A DNA stretch of 48,552 nt. Source: a virus. This document shows, one piece after another, positions 15,102 through 23,143 of the stretch. Numbering within the stretch: position 1 is the first letter of the stretch; the number at the start of each line of letters is the position of its first letter. The notes below the pieces were generated by a model. The model ran no database searches and had not been told where the DNA came from. It saw only the letters and a list, made by a program, of their open reading frames with translations. The DNA lies in IMG/VR virus record IMGVR_UViG_3300024507_000359, positions 1 through 48,552 of that record; one strand, written 5' to 3'. Both the position numbers and the translations under genes were made by a program.

Positions 15102-16994
15102 ATGTCTAAGATCATCGGTATTGACCTCGGCACCACCAATTCTTGCGTGGCTGTTATCGAGAACGGAACTTCCAAAGTTATTGAAAATTCAGAAGGTGCT
15201 CGCACTACTCCTAGTATTGTTGCCTATACACCCGACGAAATTATTGTTGGCGCTTCAGCAAAGCGTCAAGCAGTTACAAACCCAAAAAATACAGTTTATG
15301 CAGCCAAGCGTTTAATTGGACGTAAGTTCAAAGAACAGGCTGTACAAAAAGATCTTGACCTAATGCCATACGAAATCTACGAAGCCAAAAACGGTGATGC
15401 GTGGGTTAAGGCACAAGGCAAAGAATTAGCACCTCCACAAATTTCAGCAGAAGTACTTCGTAAGATGAAGAAAACTGCCGAAGATTATTTAGGCGAGCCT
15501 GTTACACAAGCAGTTATCACAGTTCCTGCTTATTTCAATGACAGTCAGCGTCAGGCAACAAAAGATGCTGGTGCTATTGCAGGTTTAGAAGTACTGCGTA
15601 TCATTAACGAACCAACAGCGGCTGCACTAGCATATGGTGTAGACAAACAAGACAAGAAAGATCGCAAGATCGCAGTCTACGACCTAGGTGGTGGTACATT
15701 TGACGTAAGTATTATCGAAATTGCAGATGTTGACGGTGACAAACAAATTGAAGTGTTGTCCACCAACGGCGACACCTTCTTGGGTGGTGAAGACTTTGAC
15801 CAACGTATTATGGATTACTTGGTTGATGAATTTAAGAAAGAACAAGGTGTTGATCTAAAGAAAGATATGCTTGCTCTACAACGTCTAAAAGAATCTGCTG
15901 AAAAAGCAAAGATTGAACTGTCTAGCTCTGCTAGCACAGATGTTAACTTGCCTTACATTACAGCAGATGCTAATGGTCCTAAGCATATGAACATTAAAAT
16001 TACTCGTGCTAAACTAGAAGCACTTGTAGAAGATTTGATTAATCGTTCATTAGCACCGTGCCGTACTGCTATGCAAGATGCAGGTGTAAGTGCCTCAGAT
16101 ATTGAGGAAGTTATCTTAGTCGGTGGTCAGACACGTATGCCTAAGGTTCAAGAAGAAGTAGAAAAGTTATTTGGCAAAGCACCACGTAAAGATGTTAACC
16201 CAGACGAAGCAGTTGCTGTCGGTGCTGCTATTCAAGGCGCTGTTCTTGGTGGCGATCGTAAAGACGTTCTATTGCTAGACGTTACTCCTCTGTCACTTGG
16301 TATTGAAACAATGGGCGGTGTGTTTACCAAGATTATTCAAAAGAACACCACAATTCCAACTAAGGGACAACAAGTATTTTCTACAGCTGAAGATAATCAG
16401 CCTGCAGTAGATATCAAAGTTTTCCAAGGTGAACGTGAACTAGTACAATATAATAAATTGCTAGGTGAATTCAAACTTGACGGCATTGCTCCTGCACGTA
16501 GAGGACAACCACAAATTGAAGTTACCTTTGACATCGATGCCAACGGCATTATGCACATCAGTGCCAAAGATAAGAACACTGGTAAAGAAAACAAAATTAC
16601 AATTAAATCTAATTCTGGTTTAAGTGAATCTGAGATTCAACAAATGATCAAAGATGCAGAGCTTAATGCAGAAGCAGATAAGAAAGCACGTGAACTCATC
16701 GATACTCGTAACTCAGCCGAAGCACAAGTACACGAAGTTAAGAAAGATCTTGAAGAGTTCCGCAGTGAATTGACAGACACAGAGATTTCAGATATTGAAA
16801 AAGCACTTGCTGATATTGAAACCGCTACAAAAGGCGACAGCGTAGAAGATATTAAATCTGCACTGGAAAAAATTGTACCGTCGATGTCAGTATTGCTACA
16901 GAAACGTCAGGCTAAGGACCAAGCTCAAGCTCAACCTCAGTCTGCAGAAGATGATGTAGTTGATGCTACCTTCACAGAGAAGAAAGCCGACTAA
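15102..16994 (+). CDS. dnaK: Chaperone DnaK (Hsp70)
   Basis: 630 residues, full length. The ATPase domain starts [15 protein letters not shown] and contains [11 protein letters not shown], Asp-Leu-Gly-Gly-Gly-Thr-Phe-Asp and Val-Gly-Gly-Gln-Thr-Arg-Met-Pro. The linker [10 protein letters not shown], the substrate domain and a helical lid follow; the tail keeps the acidic Asp-Asp-Val-Val-Asp-Ala. DnaJ and GrpE are not in the window, so host co-chaperones are presumably used. A full DnaK is unusual cargo for a phage. Codon use looks like the neighbouring phage genes. hsp20 follows with the same 17-nt leader. Confidence 0.97.
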   Translation: MSKIIGIDLGTTNSCVAVIENGTSKVIENSEGARTTPSIVAYTPDEIIVGASAKRQAVTNPKNTVYAAKRLIGRKFKEQAVQKDLDLMPYEIYEAKNGDAWVKAQGKELAPPQISAEVLRKMKKTAEDYLGEPVTQAVITVPAYFNDSQRQATKDAGAIAGLEVLRIINEPTAAALAYGVDKQDKKDRKIAVYDLGGGTFDVSIIEIADVDGDKQIEVLSTNGDTFLGGEDFDQRIMDYLVDEFKKEQGVDLKKDMLALQRLKESAEKAKIELSSSASTDVNLPYITADANGPKHMNIKITRAKLEALVEDLINRSLAPCRTAMQDAGVSASDIEEVILVGGQTRMPKVQEEVEKLFGKAPRKDVNPDEAVAVGAAIQGAVLGGDRKDVLLLDVTPLSLGIETMGGVFTKIIQKNTTIPTKGQQVFSTAEDNQPAVDIKVFQGERELVQYNKLLGEFKLDGIAPARRGQPQIEVTFDIDANGIMHISAKDKNTGKENKITIKSNSGLSESEIQQMIKDAELNAEADKKARELIDTRNSAEAQVHEVKKDLEEFRSELTDTEISDIEKALADIETATKGDSVEDIKSALEKIVPSMSVLLQKRQAKDQAQAQPQSAEDDVVDATFTEKKAD

Positions 16995-17030
16995 TCATAA
17001 CCAGGGGTACTTTCGAGGCCCCTAATTGTT

Positions 17031-17047
17031 CTTACTTTATAAGGAGA
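17031..17047 (+). repeat. 17-nt leader shared by dnaK and hsp20
   Basis: Identical to 15080-15096 and at nearly the same distance from the ATG. Just before it, AGGGG and CCCCT (about 17003-17023) form a hairpin that could act as a weak terminator behind dnaK. Confidence 0.8.
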
Positions 17048-17052
17048 CTATT

Positions 17053-17487
17053 ATGAACAATCAATTAGCTAGATTAGATGCTCTAAACAGAGCACTTGTA
17101 GGTTTCGACACTATGTTCGATCAAATGGAACGCCGTTTTGCTAACAGCGTGTCTAATAACTATCCTCCACACAACATTTTGAAGTTGGAAGAAAATGAAT
17201 ATGCTATTCAATTAGCAGTTACTGGTTTTAGCAAGGCAGAAATTTCTGTTACTGTTGAAAACAATGTCCTAGTGGTCAAGGGCGAAAGTATGACTACAGA
17301 TTATGCTCCTGAGCAATATCTACATCGTGGACTAGCAACTCGTGATTTTGTTAAAGAGTTCCCTCTTGCAGAACATATTGAAGTTGTTGGTGCAGAAACA
17401 GAAAATGGTATGCTGACTATTAAGTTAGTTCGCAATGTTCCTGAATCTGCAAAGCCAAAAGTCATTGACATCGTTGATGTAAAGTAA
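17053..17487 (+). CDS. Small heat-shock protein Hsp20/IbpA type
   Basis: 144 residues from the ATG behind AAGGAG (upstream in-frame codons from 17026 cover the leader and are not used). The N-terminal Phe-Asp-Thr-Met-Phe-Asp-Gln-Met is IbpA-like; the alpha-crystallin domain runs from about residue 36 (Tyr-Pro-Pro-His-Asn-Ile-Leu) to 126 with Gly-Met-Leu-Thr-Ile-Lys-Leu near its end. It holds unfolding proteins for DnaK, whose gene is directly upstream. T4-like aquatic phages often carry Hsp20. Confidence 0.93.
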   Translation: MNNQLARLDALNRALVGFDTMFDQMERRFANSVSNNYPPHNILKLEENEYAIQLAVTGFSKAEISVTVENNVLVVKGESMTTDYAPEQYLHRGLATRDFVKEFPLAEHIEVVGAETENGMLTIKLVRNVPESAKPKVIDIVDVK

Positions 17488-17493
17488 TATAAT
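17465..17493 (+). promoter_or_regulatory. Consensus sigma-70 promoter for clpS-ho-bilin reductase
   Basis: TTGACA (17465-17470), 17-bp spacer, TATAAT (17488-17493), a perfect consensus hidden in the last codons of hsp20. Its start point would fall at the terminator hairpin just behind. Confidence 0.85.
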
Positions 17494-17494
17494 A

Positions 17495-17518
17495 AAAGGG
17501 CGGGGTAACTCGCCCTTT
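17495..17518 (+). terminator. Terminator of hsp20
   Basis: AAAGGGCG (17495-17502) and CGCCCTTT (17511-17518) form an 8-bp stem followed by GTTAAA. Transcripts from the overlapping promoter would start within the left arm and escape it. Confidence 0.75.
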
Positions 17519-17551
17519 GTTAAATAACGTATAAGAGAAGTAGGAGTTATA

Positions 17552-17851
17552 ATGTCAACAGAAACCGTAGTAGAAGAAAAAGTCGTTGTATCATTGCAAC
17601 CACCAAAATTGTGGAAGGTTGTGTTTTTAAATGATGATCAGACTCCTATGGAATTAGTGATAGATTTGTTAACTGGCATTTTTAAACACACTGAATCAAA
17701 AGCCAAAGATATCACTTTAGAAATCCACGAATCAGGGAGCGGAATTGCGGGGATTTATCCTTTTGAAATTGCCGAACAAAAGGGTATTGAAGCAACAGGC
17801 ATTGCCCGTCAAAACGGATCACCTTTACGCATAACAGTGGAACAAGAATGA
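17552..17851 (+). CDS. clpS: ClpS adaptor
   Basis: 99 residues. Pro-Pro-Lys-Leu-Trp-Lys-Val-Val-Phe-Leu-Asn-Asp-Asp-Gln-Thr-Pro-Met-Glu is the signature of ClpS, including the Asn-Asp that binds N-degron residues and the following Thr-Pro-Met. The C-terminal strand Pro-Leu-Arg-Ile-Thr-Val-Glu also fits. ClpS delivers N-end-rule substrates to ClpAP. A ClpP gene is at 44245. The stop overlaps the heme oxygenase start by 4 bp, so both are made together. Confidence 0.93.
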   Translation: MSTETVVEEKVVVSLQPPKLWKVVFLNDDQTPMELVIDLLTGIFKHTESKAKDITLEIHESGSGIAGIYPFEIAEQKGIEATGIARQNGSPLRITVEQE

Positions 17852-18393
17852 GTCTAAGAGAGATTACAAAAGATCTGCATCACGAAGCAGAAACAACAAC
17901 GTTTGCTAAGATGTTACTTAGCGGAAAAATTGAAAAAGAAGATTATAGAAACTATCTATATAATTTGTTAGCAGTCTATGATCCTATCGAATGGTATTGT
18001 AAGCGTCAAGGGTTTCTTGACACAATGCCAGATTTACCTCGTCTACGTGCTATTCACGCAGACTTTCAAGAATTAGATGACGGTACATATTGTTATCTAA
18101 CACCTGCTACTCTAGAGTATCAGGCATATCTACATAAACTAGGCAATGACCCAGAACGTAAACATTTGGTTAAAGCGCATCTATACTGCCGCCATATGGG
18201 CGACCTATTCGGCGGTCAAATCATTAAAAAACAAGTAGCACATATCAGCAGTGGCAAGTTTTACGACTTTGATAATGCTGATGATATGAAGGGTGCTATT
18301 CGTGCAACATTAACTGACGACCTTGGAGATGAAGCTCGTGTAGCATTTGAATTTGCTATTAAAATGATGCGAGATCTTTATCGTGGACAGTAA
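17848..18393 (+). CDS. ho1: Heme oxygenase
   Basis: 181 residues, shorter than plant and animal enzymes but usual for phage copies. It opens heme to biliverdin with release of iron and CO. The proximal heme ligand is His12 or His13 in Lys-Asp-Leu-His-His-Glu-Ala-Glu, and the distal helix is Arg-His-Met-Gly-Asp-Leu-Phe-Gly-Gly-Gln near residues 114-123. It lies between clpS and a bilin reductase, overlapping both. Confidence 0.94.
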   Translation: MSLREITKDLHHEAETTTFAKMLLSGKIEKEDYRNYLYNLLAVYDPIEWYCKRQGFLDTMPDLPRLRAIHADFQELDDGTYCYLTPATLEYQAYLHKLGNDPERKHLVKAHLYCRHMGDLFGGQIIKKQVAHISSGKFYDFDNADDMKGAIRATLTDDLGDEARVAFEFAIKMMRDLYRGQ

Positions 18394-19066
18394 AGTTTGG
18401 AATACTTTAATTGAAGTCCAAAATCTCCTTGAACAAAAGTTTGATGAGACCGGTACTGAAATATTTGAGGCCGGAATGGATCGTTTTAATCAGCCTGGGT
18501 GGGTTAATCGCGTTTGGAGGTCCGATTCTTATCGTCGTGCTCATATTGACGTCGTAGATGCTCGAGAAACCAAAGGACTATGGATGATGCATTGTTGCAT
18601 TTTCCCCCATATTCATAACTCTGCTCCTATATTTGGTTTTGATGTAATAGCAGGAAAAAACAAGATCACAGGCTGTTTCATAGACTATAGCCCAACTACA
18701 GACAAACAGCATCCTATGATAGATTATTTTGCTGAAGAAGTTACTAGATACGAGTGGATCCGCAAACGTGAATTACCCGACTGGGCACAGCGTATTTTTA
18801 GCTCTAGTATGGTAGCTGCGGGCAATGTCAAAGACGAATCAGAATTGTCACAGATTACTAGTCTAGCACATATACTGGTTAATCATTACTTAGAAACCGT
18901 AGGTGAAACTAATAATACTACCGCAGATGCAACTTTTGAACAGAATTACTATGCTCAAAATCAAAAACAAAACCCTCATACACCGCGTGTAATGGTTAGT
19001 TTAGGGCTTTCGGAAGAAGATGTTAGGGTGTTTATACAAGAATGCCTGTTCCCCGAAATCCGCTAA
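18383..19066 (+). CDS. Ferredoxin-dependent bilin reductase (PcyX/PebS-like)
   Basis: 227 residues from GTG at 18383, inside the end of the heme oxygenase gene. Ala-Pro-Ile-Phe-Gly-Phe-Asp-Val-Ile-Ala-Gly (81-91) and Phe-Ile-Asp-Tyr-Ser-Pro (99-104) are hallmarks of the HY2 family; His70 and Asp87 have the 17-residue spacing of the catalytic His88 and Asp105 of PcyA as I recall it. The C-terminus Leu-Phe-Pro-Glu-Ile also fits. With heme oxygenase it would make a phycobilin such as phycoerythrobilin from heme. Phage pairs ho1-pebS and ho1-pcyX are known from cyanophages and uncultured phages. Which subfamily this belongs to needs a tree. Confidence 0.88.
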   Translation: MDSKVWNTLIEVQNLLEQKFDETGTEIFEAGMDRFNQPGWVNRVWRSDSYRRAHIDVVDARETKGLWMMHCCIFPHIHNSAPIFGFDVIAGKNKITGCFIDYSPTTDKQHPMIDYFAEEVTRYEWIRKRELPDWAQRIFSSSMVAAGNVKDESELSQITSLAHILVNHYLETVGETNNTTADATFEQNYYAQNQKQNPHTPRVMVSLGLSEEDVRVFIQECLFPEIR

Positions 19067-19069
19067 ATA
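19064..19069 (+). promoter_or_regulatory. Late promoter motif TAAATA
   Basis: TAAATA overlaps the stop of the bilin reductase and lies 7 nt before the ATG at 19077, which has no Shine-Dalgarno sequence. Confidence 0.5.
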
Positions 19070-19076
19070 TTATACT

Positions 19077-20705
19077 ATGCGTTTTTTCGAAATAATTACT
19101 GAACAAGAACCTGTAAAAAAAGTGGCTACCGATGCTCCGGTCGCCGCCACCAAAGATCAAAACCCTGTAGACGCCCCTCCGCAGCAATTAAAGAAAGCTA
19201 GACCTGGAGCAAAAGGAACAGGACCTTTTGAATTTGACGGTGTAAAATATGCCAACAAAGCAGAACAACAACCAGTAGTTGAGAAAATAAAAAATATTCT
19301 TATAAAAGAATTTCCTGCTGTTAATGTTCGTAATGATGTCGAAGATCTAAACGCCGGAAAGAAAATTCCTAGTATCCGTATTTTAAACGCATTGCCTAGA
19401 GAACGTGTATTAGACATTTTATCTAAAAACGGATTAACTCTAACAAATACAAAAACTCCAATCCAGATAGTTTCTGGCACATATCAAAATTTCATTTATA
19501 CGTTTAAACAAGGTGAAATTGTCTTTACAGTTGTTATTGCAGGTAAAGGAGGACAGGAGGGCGCCGAAGGTAAATGTCAGGTAGGTATTCAAATGTTACG
19601 TCCTGAGAAATTTGGTCTTAAAGGAGTTGACTTAACTAAAACACAAATGGTAGCAATGGTTAAGAAAAATATACCTAATGTTGTTAAGTCAGATCCACAA
19701 CTACAACAAGCATTGTCTCAATTACTTGATGTAGCTATGAAACAGCGTACTAGTGTGGATCCTGAGTTAATGTCTCACATTGGACCTTGTTTAAATTTGA
19801 TTAGTCAAGATTTTGGTGAAGTTCTAACACCTATAGTTTTAGCAGATAGTGACAATGATATAATTTCTTTCTCAGCCACTTCTAACAAACCATTAATTGA
19901 CGTTGAAGTTAAAGGAACTCCAGTTGCTGTTAAAAGTTTAGGCGGCAGTGGAAATAGTTTTTCAGCAATTCGAGATATGATTGACGATTATGAAAAGTCG
20001 ATGCAAGCAGAAGATCCAGAATGGCAGGCTGGTAAGCATTTTGAAATTCTAAAAGATTTTATCAGCAAAGATGGAAAAACCAATGATAAATTAATTCGTG
20101 CTGCTCAAAAGTCTCAAGTTCCTGAAGCGGTCAAACTTAATGAAATACTCGGAACAACTCCAATGTCGTATGCTGATATGGAGGCTGCTGTCACAGCACT
20201 AGTGAAAAAATTAAGTGCTACTCCAGACGGACAGAAAAATTTATATTCGTTATATTTAAAAACCATTATGCCAGCGGCTGTTGCTGCCGGTAGAAAAAGA
20301 GGAAAGAAAGATACATTAGTTCCTGTTGGTCTTCCGGGCGATTATAAAAATTATGTAAAAGATACCGATGTTGGTGAAGAACCAAAACAGAGTACAAAGT
20401 CTGCAGGTAAAAAGAAATTTGATGCAAATTTTGTAAGAGCTGCTAGTCGCCAATTAACATATATGTTAGGTATGGGTTTTAGAAATGCTGTTGTTGAAGG
20501 CGAAGATTCTCAAGAAATGGAAAAAACTATTACCAACGTGATGACAAGAAAAAATGCCATTGCTGCAAAAATTTCAATTGCCAGCGACGGATCGATTAAT
20601 GTTATCAAGACTCCATTTAAAGATTTAAAATTTGGTTACCAATATCACGCAGGAACTGATACTGTTGATCAAAACGCTCCTGGATTTCACATTCAGTTCA
20701 CTTGA
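19077..20705 (+). CDS. Large phage protein of unknown function
   Basis: 542 residues. The start is the ATG 7 nt after a TAAATA motif; the open frame continues upstream to 19020 inside the previous gene, which is unlikely to be used. The N-terminus (MRFFEIITEQEP, then an Ala/Pro/Lys-rich stretch) resembles the short leaders of phage proteins packed into proheads. The middle has Ile-Asp-Val-Glu-Val-Lys and Gly-Gly-Ser-Gly-Asn-Ser, vaguely like a PD-(D/E)xK nuclease core, not enough to call. The C-terminal 100 residues end in Phe-His-Ile-Gln-Phe-Thr. A virion role is my guess from promoter type and N-terminus. Confidence 0.75.
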   Translation: MRFFEIITEQEPVKKVATDAPVAATKDQNPVDAPPQQLKKARPGAKGTGPFEFDGVKYANKAEQQPVVEKIKNILIKEFPAVNVRNDVEDLNAGKKIPSIRILNALPRERVLDILSKNGLTLTNTKTPIQIVSGTYQNFIYTFKQGEIVFTVVIAGKGGQEGAEGKCQVGIQMLRPEKFGLKGVDLTKTQMVAMVKKNIPNVVKSDPQLQQALSQLLDVAMKQRTSVDPELMSHIGPCLNLISQDFGEVLTPIVLADSDNDIISFSATSNKPLIDVEVKGTPVAVKSLGGSGNSFSAIRDMIDDYEKSMQAEDPEWQAGKHFEILKDFISKDGKTNDKLIRAAQKSQVPEAVKLNEILGTTPMSYADMEAAVTALVKKLSATPDGQKNLYSLYLKTIMPAAVAAGRKRGKKDTLVPVGLPGDYKNYVKDTDVGEEPKQSTKSAGKKKFDANFVRAASRQLTYMLGMGFRNAVVEGEDSQEMEKTITNVMTRKNAIAAKISIASDGSINVIKTPFKDLKFGYQYHAGTDTVDQNAPGFHIQFT

Positions 20706-20730
20706 CACCTTAATTTAATTCTGCTATAAT
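20702..20730 (+). promoter_or_regulatory. Sigma-70 promoter, extended -10
   Basis: TTGACA (20702-20707), 17-bp spacer ending TGC, TATAAT (20725-20730), 6 bp before the methyltransferase ATG. It overlaps the previous stop codon. Confidence 0.87.
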
Positions 20731-20736
20731 AGTAGT

Positions 20737-21672
20737 ATGACTACTACACTTATTCAAGGCGACTGTTTAGAAGTTGCAGATCAAATCAAAGATGACTCTG
20801 TTGATTTTCTTTTAACGGATCCACCTTACAATATCTCAGAAGGTGCTGCAAATCCTGTATGGAAAGATCCAGAAACAGGAGAAGATAAAAACACTATTCA
20901 TAATCAAAAGTTTGATGATGCATTTGATCAAAACTGGGATTCTGTCAGTCACGAAGAGTTTCTCAATCAACTAAGAAGTTGGTCTAAGATGTGGTTCAAA
21001 AAAATGCGTAAAGGTGCTGCCTTTGCAGTATTCATTTCTGATCAGTATGTTTCATATCTGTGGAAGATTATGGAAGAAGAAGGATTTGAACCTAAGCGTG
21101 TATGGAACTGGAAAAAGCCTGCCGCAGTTCCTTTCAATCGTAAAGTAAATCCTGTAAGTGGATGCGAATATATTCTTTGGGGCATCAAACCAGGTGGAAA
21201 AAGAACATTTAATTCTGACACTGATCTTTACAGTATTGTTGATAGATATGCCGTTGCTGATAAAGTAAGTAGTATTATATACAAACATACAAAAGACGGA
21301 TTTGGAACTCAATCAATTGATTCTATCTTCGCCGCCGCAAAAGCAGAAGCAGAAGAAATGATCAAAAATCGCAAAGTAGAAAACAATAAGTCTTGTGCTG
21401 TCATTCCAAACACTATCACATACAGTGGCGGACTTGGCAAAGATAAAATTCATCCTACACAAAAGCCTACAGAAATTTTAGAATATTTTATCGAACTTTG
21501 TACAAATCCAGGTGACACAGTTCTTGATACGTTTGCCGGTAGTGGTTCAACAGGTAAAGCTGCCGAGGCAACCGGTAGAAATTGTATTCTTATTGAACGT
21601 GATAAAAAGATGTTTGATAAAATGAGTGATCGTTTTAAAGAAAATATTATCTTTACTCAATTGTTTGAATAA
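20737..21672 (+). CDS. DNA methyltransferase (N6-adenine or N4-cytosine, beta class)
   Basis: 311 residues. The catalytic Asp-Pro-Pro-Tyr (residues 28-31) comes before the AdoMet-binding Phe-Ala-Gly-Ser-Gly-Ser-Thr-Gly near residue 268, the order of beta-class enzymes. His-Pro-Thr-Gln-Lys-Pro precedes the AdoMet motif as usual. No restriction enzyme is recognisable next to it, so it is probably an orphan methylase protecting phage DNA or regulating expression. It has its own promoter. Confidence 0.93.
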   Translation: MTTTLIQGDCLEVADQIKDDSVDFLLTDPPYNISEGAANPVWKDPETGEDKNTIHNQKFDDAFDQNWDSVSHEEFLNQLRSWSKMWFKKMRKGAAFAVFISDQYVSYLWKIMEEEGFEPKRVWNWKKPAAVPFNRKVNPVSGCEYILWGIKPGGKRTFNSDTDLYSIVDRYAVADKVSSIIYKHTKDGFGTQSIDSIFAAAKAEAEEMIKNRKVENNKSCAVIPNTITYSGGLGKDKIHPTQKPTEILEYFIELCTNPGDTVLDTFAGSGSTGKAAEATGRNCILIERDKKMFDKMSDRFKENIIFTQLFE

Positions 21673-21694
21673 TAACATAGTTTAATCTAGAACA

Positions 21695-21734
21695 AATTCG
21701 CTCTAAATACTATACGGTATTCCGGGAGCGAATT
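21695..21734 (+). promoter_or_regulatory. Late promoter inside a hairpin that masks the csgF ribosome site
   Basis: AATTCGCTC (21695-21703) is perfectly complementary to GAGCGAATT (21726-21734), which overlaps the csgF GGGAG. The late motif TAAATA (21704-21709) lies in the loop. Transcripts arriving from upstream could hide the ribosome site, while late transcripts starting in the loop lack the left arm. T4 uses this design for some late genes such as gene e. Confidence 0.65.
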
Positions 21735-21735
21735 G

Positions 21736-22221
21736 ATGAAAAAAATAATAATAGCAACAATTCTGGTGCCTTCTCTTGCCTATTCGGCAGAAATGACACA
21801 CCAGTTTAATAGTCCAGCATTTAATGGTTCTGGTTATAGTTCTCACGTTCTAACAATAAAACAGTTAGAAGATCAAGCCAAAGAAAAGAACAGAGCAGCG
21901 GCAGAAGCTCTTGAAGCTAAGGCTAAAGCAGAAGCTCAAAACACTCCAACTGCACGTTTTCTTGCTAACGTAGAAAGTCGTATCTTTTCACAGTTAGCTA
22001 AACAAATGACTGACAGTTTATTCGGCGAAGGCGCAAGCTGCTCCGGTGGTTCAGCATCTAGTCCTTGCGGTACTATTAGTAACGTAGGCGGCGAAAATGG
22101 CAGCACTATTAGCTGGTGGGTAACAACCAATAGCAGTGGTGTAAATCTTATTAACATTAGCGTAACTGGTCCTCAGGGTAGTACCAGTATGGTCATTCCA
22201 GCTAATACATTTTTCTTCTAA
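21736..22221 (+). CDS. csgF: Curli assembly factor CsgF
   Basis: 161 residues from ATG 21736 (a TTG at 21733 is less well spaced). A signal peptide ends Ala-Tyr-Ser-Ala-Glu. The mature N-terminus Met-Thr-His-Gln-Phe-Asn-Ser-Pro-Ala-Phe-Asn-Gly matches the CsgF segment that plugs into the CsgG pore (Thr-Phe-Gln-Phe-Arg-Asn-Pro-x-Phe-Gly-Gly in E. coli). An Ala/Lys/Glu helix and a C-terminal beta part follow. CsgF anchors and nucleates curli subunits at the surface. csgG follows after 11 bp. Confidence 0.88.
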   Translation: MKKIIIATILVPSLAYSAEMTHQFNSPAFNGSGYSSHVLTIKQLEDQAKEKNRAAAEALEAKAKAEAQNTPTARFLANVESRIFSQLAKQMTDSLFGEGASCSGGSASSPCGTISNVGGENGSTISWWVTTNSSGVNLINISVTGPQGSTSMVIPANTFFF

Positions 22222-22232
22222 GGAGCAAATAA

Positions 22233-23090
22233 ATGAAAAAAACAATTTTATCCTTAGCAGTAGCAAGTTTGGTATTAACTGGTTGTGCAACAAGTTCAGC
22301 AATCAAAGAAAAGATCACAGGCGAACAGTTTGAAGCACCTGTAGTTGAACAAAGTAAATTTTTCGACAAACAAGAAAATAAACTTTTACCACCTAGCAGT
22401 GGTCCTATTCCTGTAGCAGTCTACAGTTTTAGAGATCTAACAGGTCAGCGTAAGAGTGTTCCAAATATTGCTAGTTTAAGTTCGGCAGTAACCCAAGGTG
22501 GTGATGCATACTTAATCAAAGCATTACAAGACGTAGGCGATCAAAGATGGTTCACAGTCCTAGAGCGAGTAGGATTAGAGAATCTAATTAAAGAACGTCA
22601 AATGATTCGACAGATGAGAGAGCAGTATCAAGGTAAAGATGCCAAAGCATTACCGCCAATGATGTTTGCTGGCATTATCATCGAAGGTGCTATCGTTGGT
22701 TATGATTCAAACACATTAACTGGCGGTAGTGGTGTGCGTTTGCTTGGTATTGGTGCAACAACACAATATCAATCAGACACAGTAACAGTAACGTTGAGAA
22801 CAGTTAGCGTGGCAACAGGCGAAGTTTTAACAACGACTACAGTTACCAAGACGGTACTGAGCTATATGGACAAGTTCGGAGTATTGAAATTTGTTTCATC
22901 TGGTGAACAGGCGATTGAGGCTGAGACAGGCGGAAGCATTAACGAAAGCATCAACAAGGCTACAAACCTAGCAATCCAAGCCGCGGTAGTGGGAACCATC
23001 CGCGAAGGAGTGCGTAAAGGTCACTGGAGCTACAAAGAGGTAGTCCAACCAAAAATTGAACCACCGAAAGAAGTAGAAGCAACAAAGTAA
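22233..23090 (+). CDS. csgG: Curli secretion pore lipoprotein CsgG
   Basis: 285 residues, close to E. coli CsgG (277). A lipobox Leu-Thr-Gly-Cys-Ala ends the signal peptide. Pro-Val-Ala-Val-Tyr-Ser-Phe-Arg-Asp-Leu-Thr-Gly-Gln and Phe-Thr-Val-Leu-Glu-Arg-Val-Gly-Leu-Glu-Asn-Leu near the middle are typical CsgG motifs, as are the two beta-hairpin regions that build the 36-strand pore. AAGGAG precedes the ATG. CsgG forms the outer-membrane channel through which curlin subunits leave; candidate substrates are encoded next. Confidence 0.95.
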   Translation: MKKTILSLAVASLVLTGCATSSAIKEKITGEQFEAPVVEQSKFFDKQENKLLPPSSGPIPVAVYSFRDLTGQRKSVPNIASLSSAVTQGGDAYLIKALQDVGDQRWFTVLERVGLENLIKERQMIRQMREQYQGKDAKALPPMMFAGIIIEGAIVGYDSNTLTGGSGVRLLGIGATTQYQSDTVTVTLRTVSVATGEVLTTTTVTKTVLSYMDKFGVLKFVSSGEQAIEAETGGSINESINKATNLAIQAAVVGTIREGVRKGHWSYKEVVQPKIEPPKEVEATK

Positions 23091-23143
23091 TAATCATACA
23101 AAAACGGTGCATAAAAACATAACAGAGCACCAGGGAGCAGATA

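Noticed and set aside
19077-21672. Restriction-modification pair formed by the 19077 protein and the methyltransferase
   Set aside because: The Asp-x-Glu-x-Lys stretch is too weak to call a nuclease, the two genes have different promoter types (late versus early), and the protein's N-terminus suggests a virion role.
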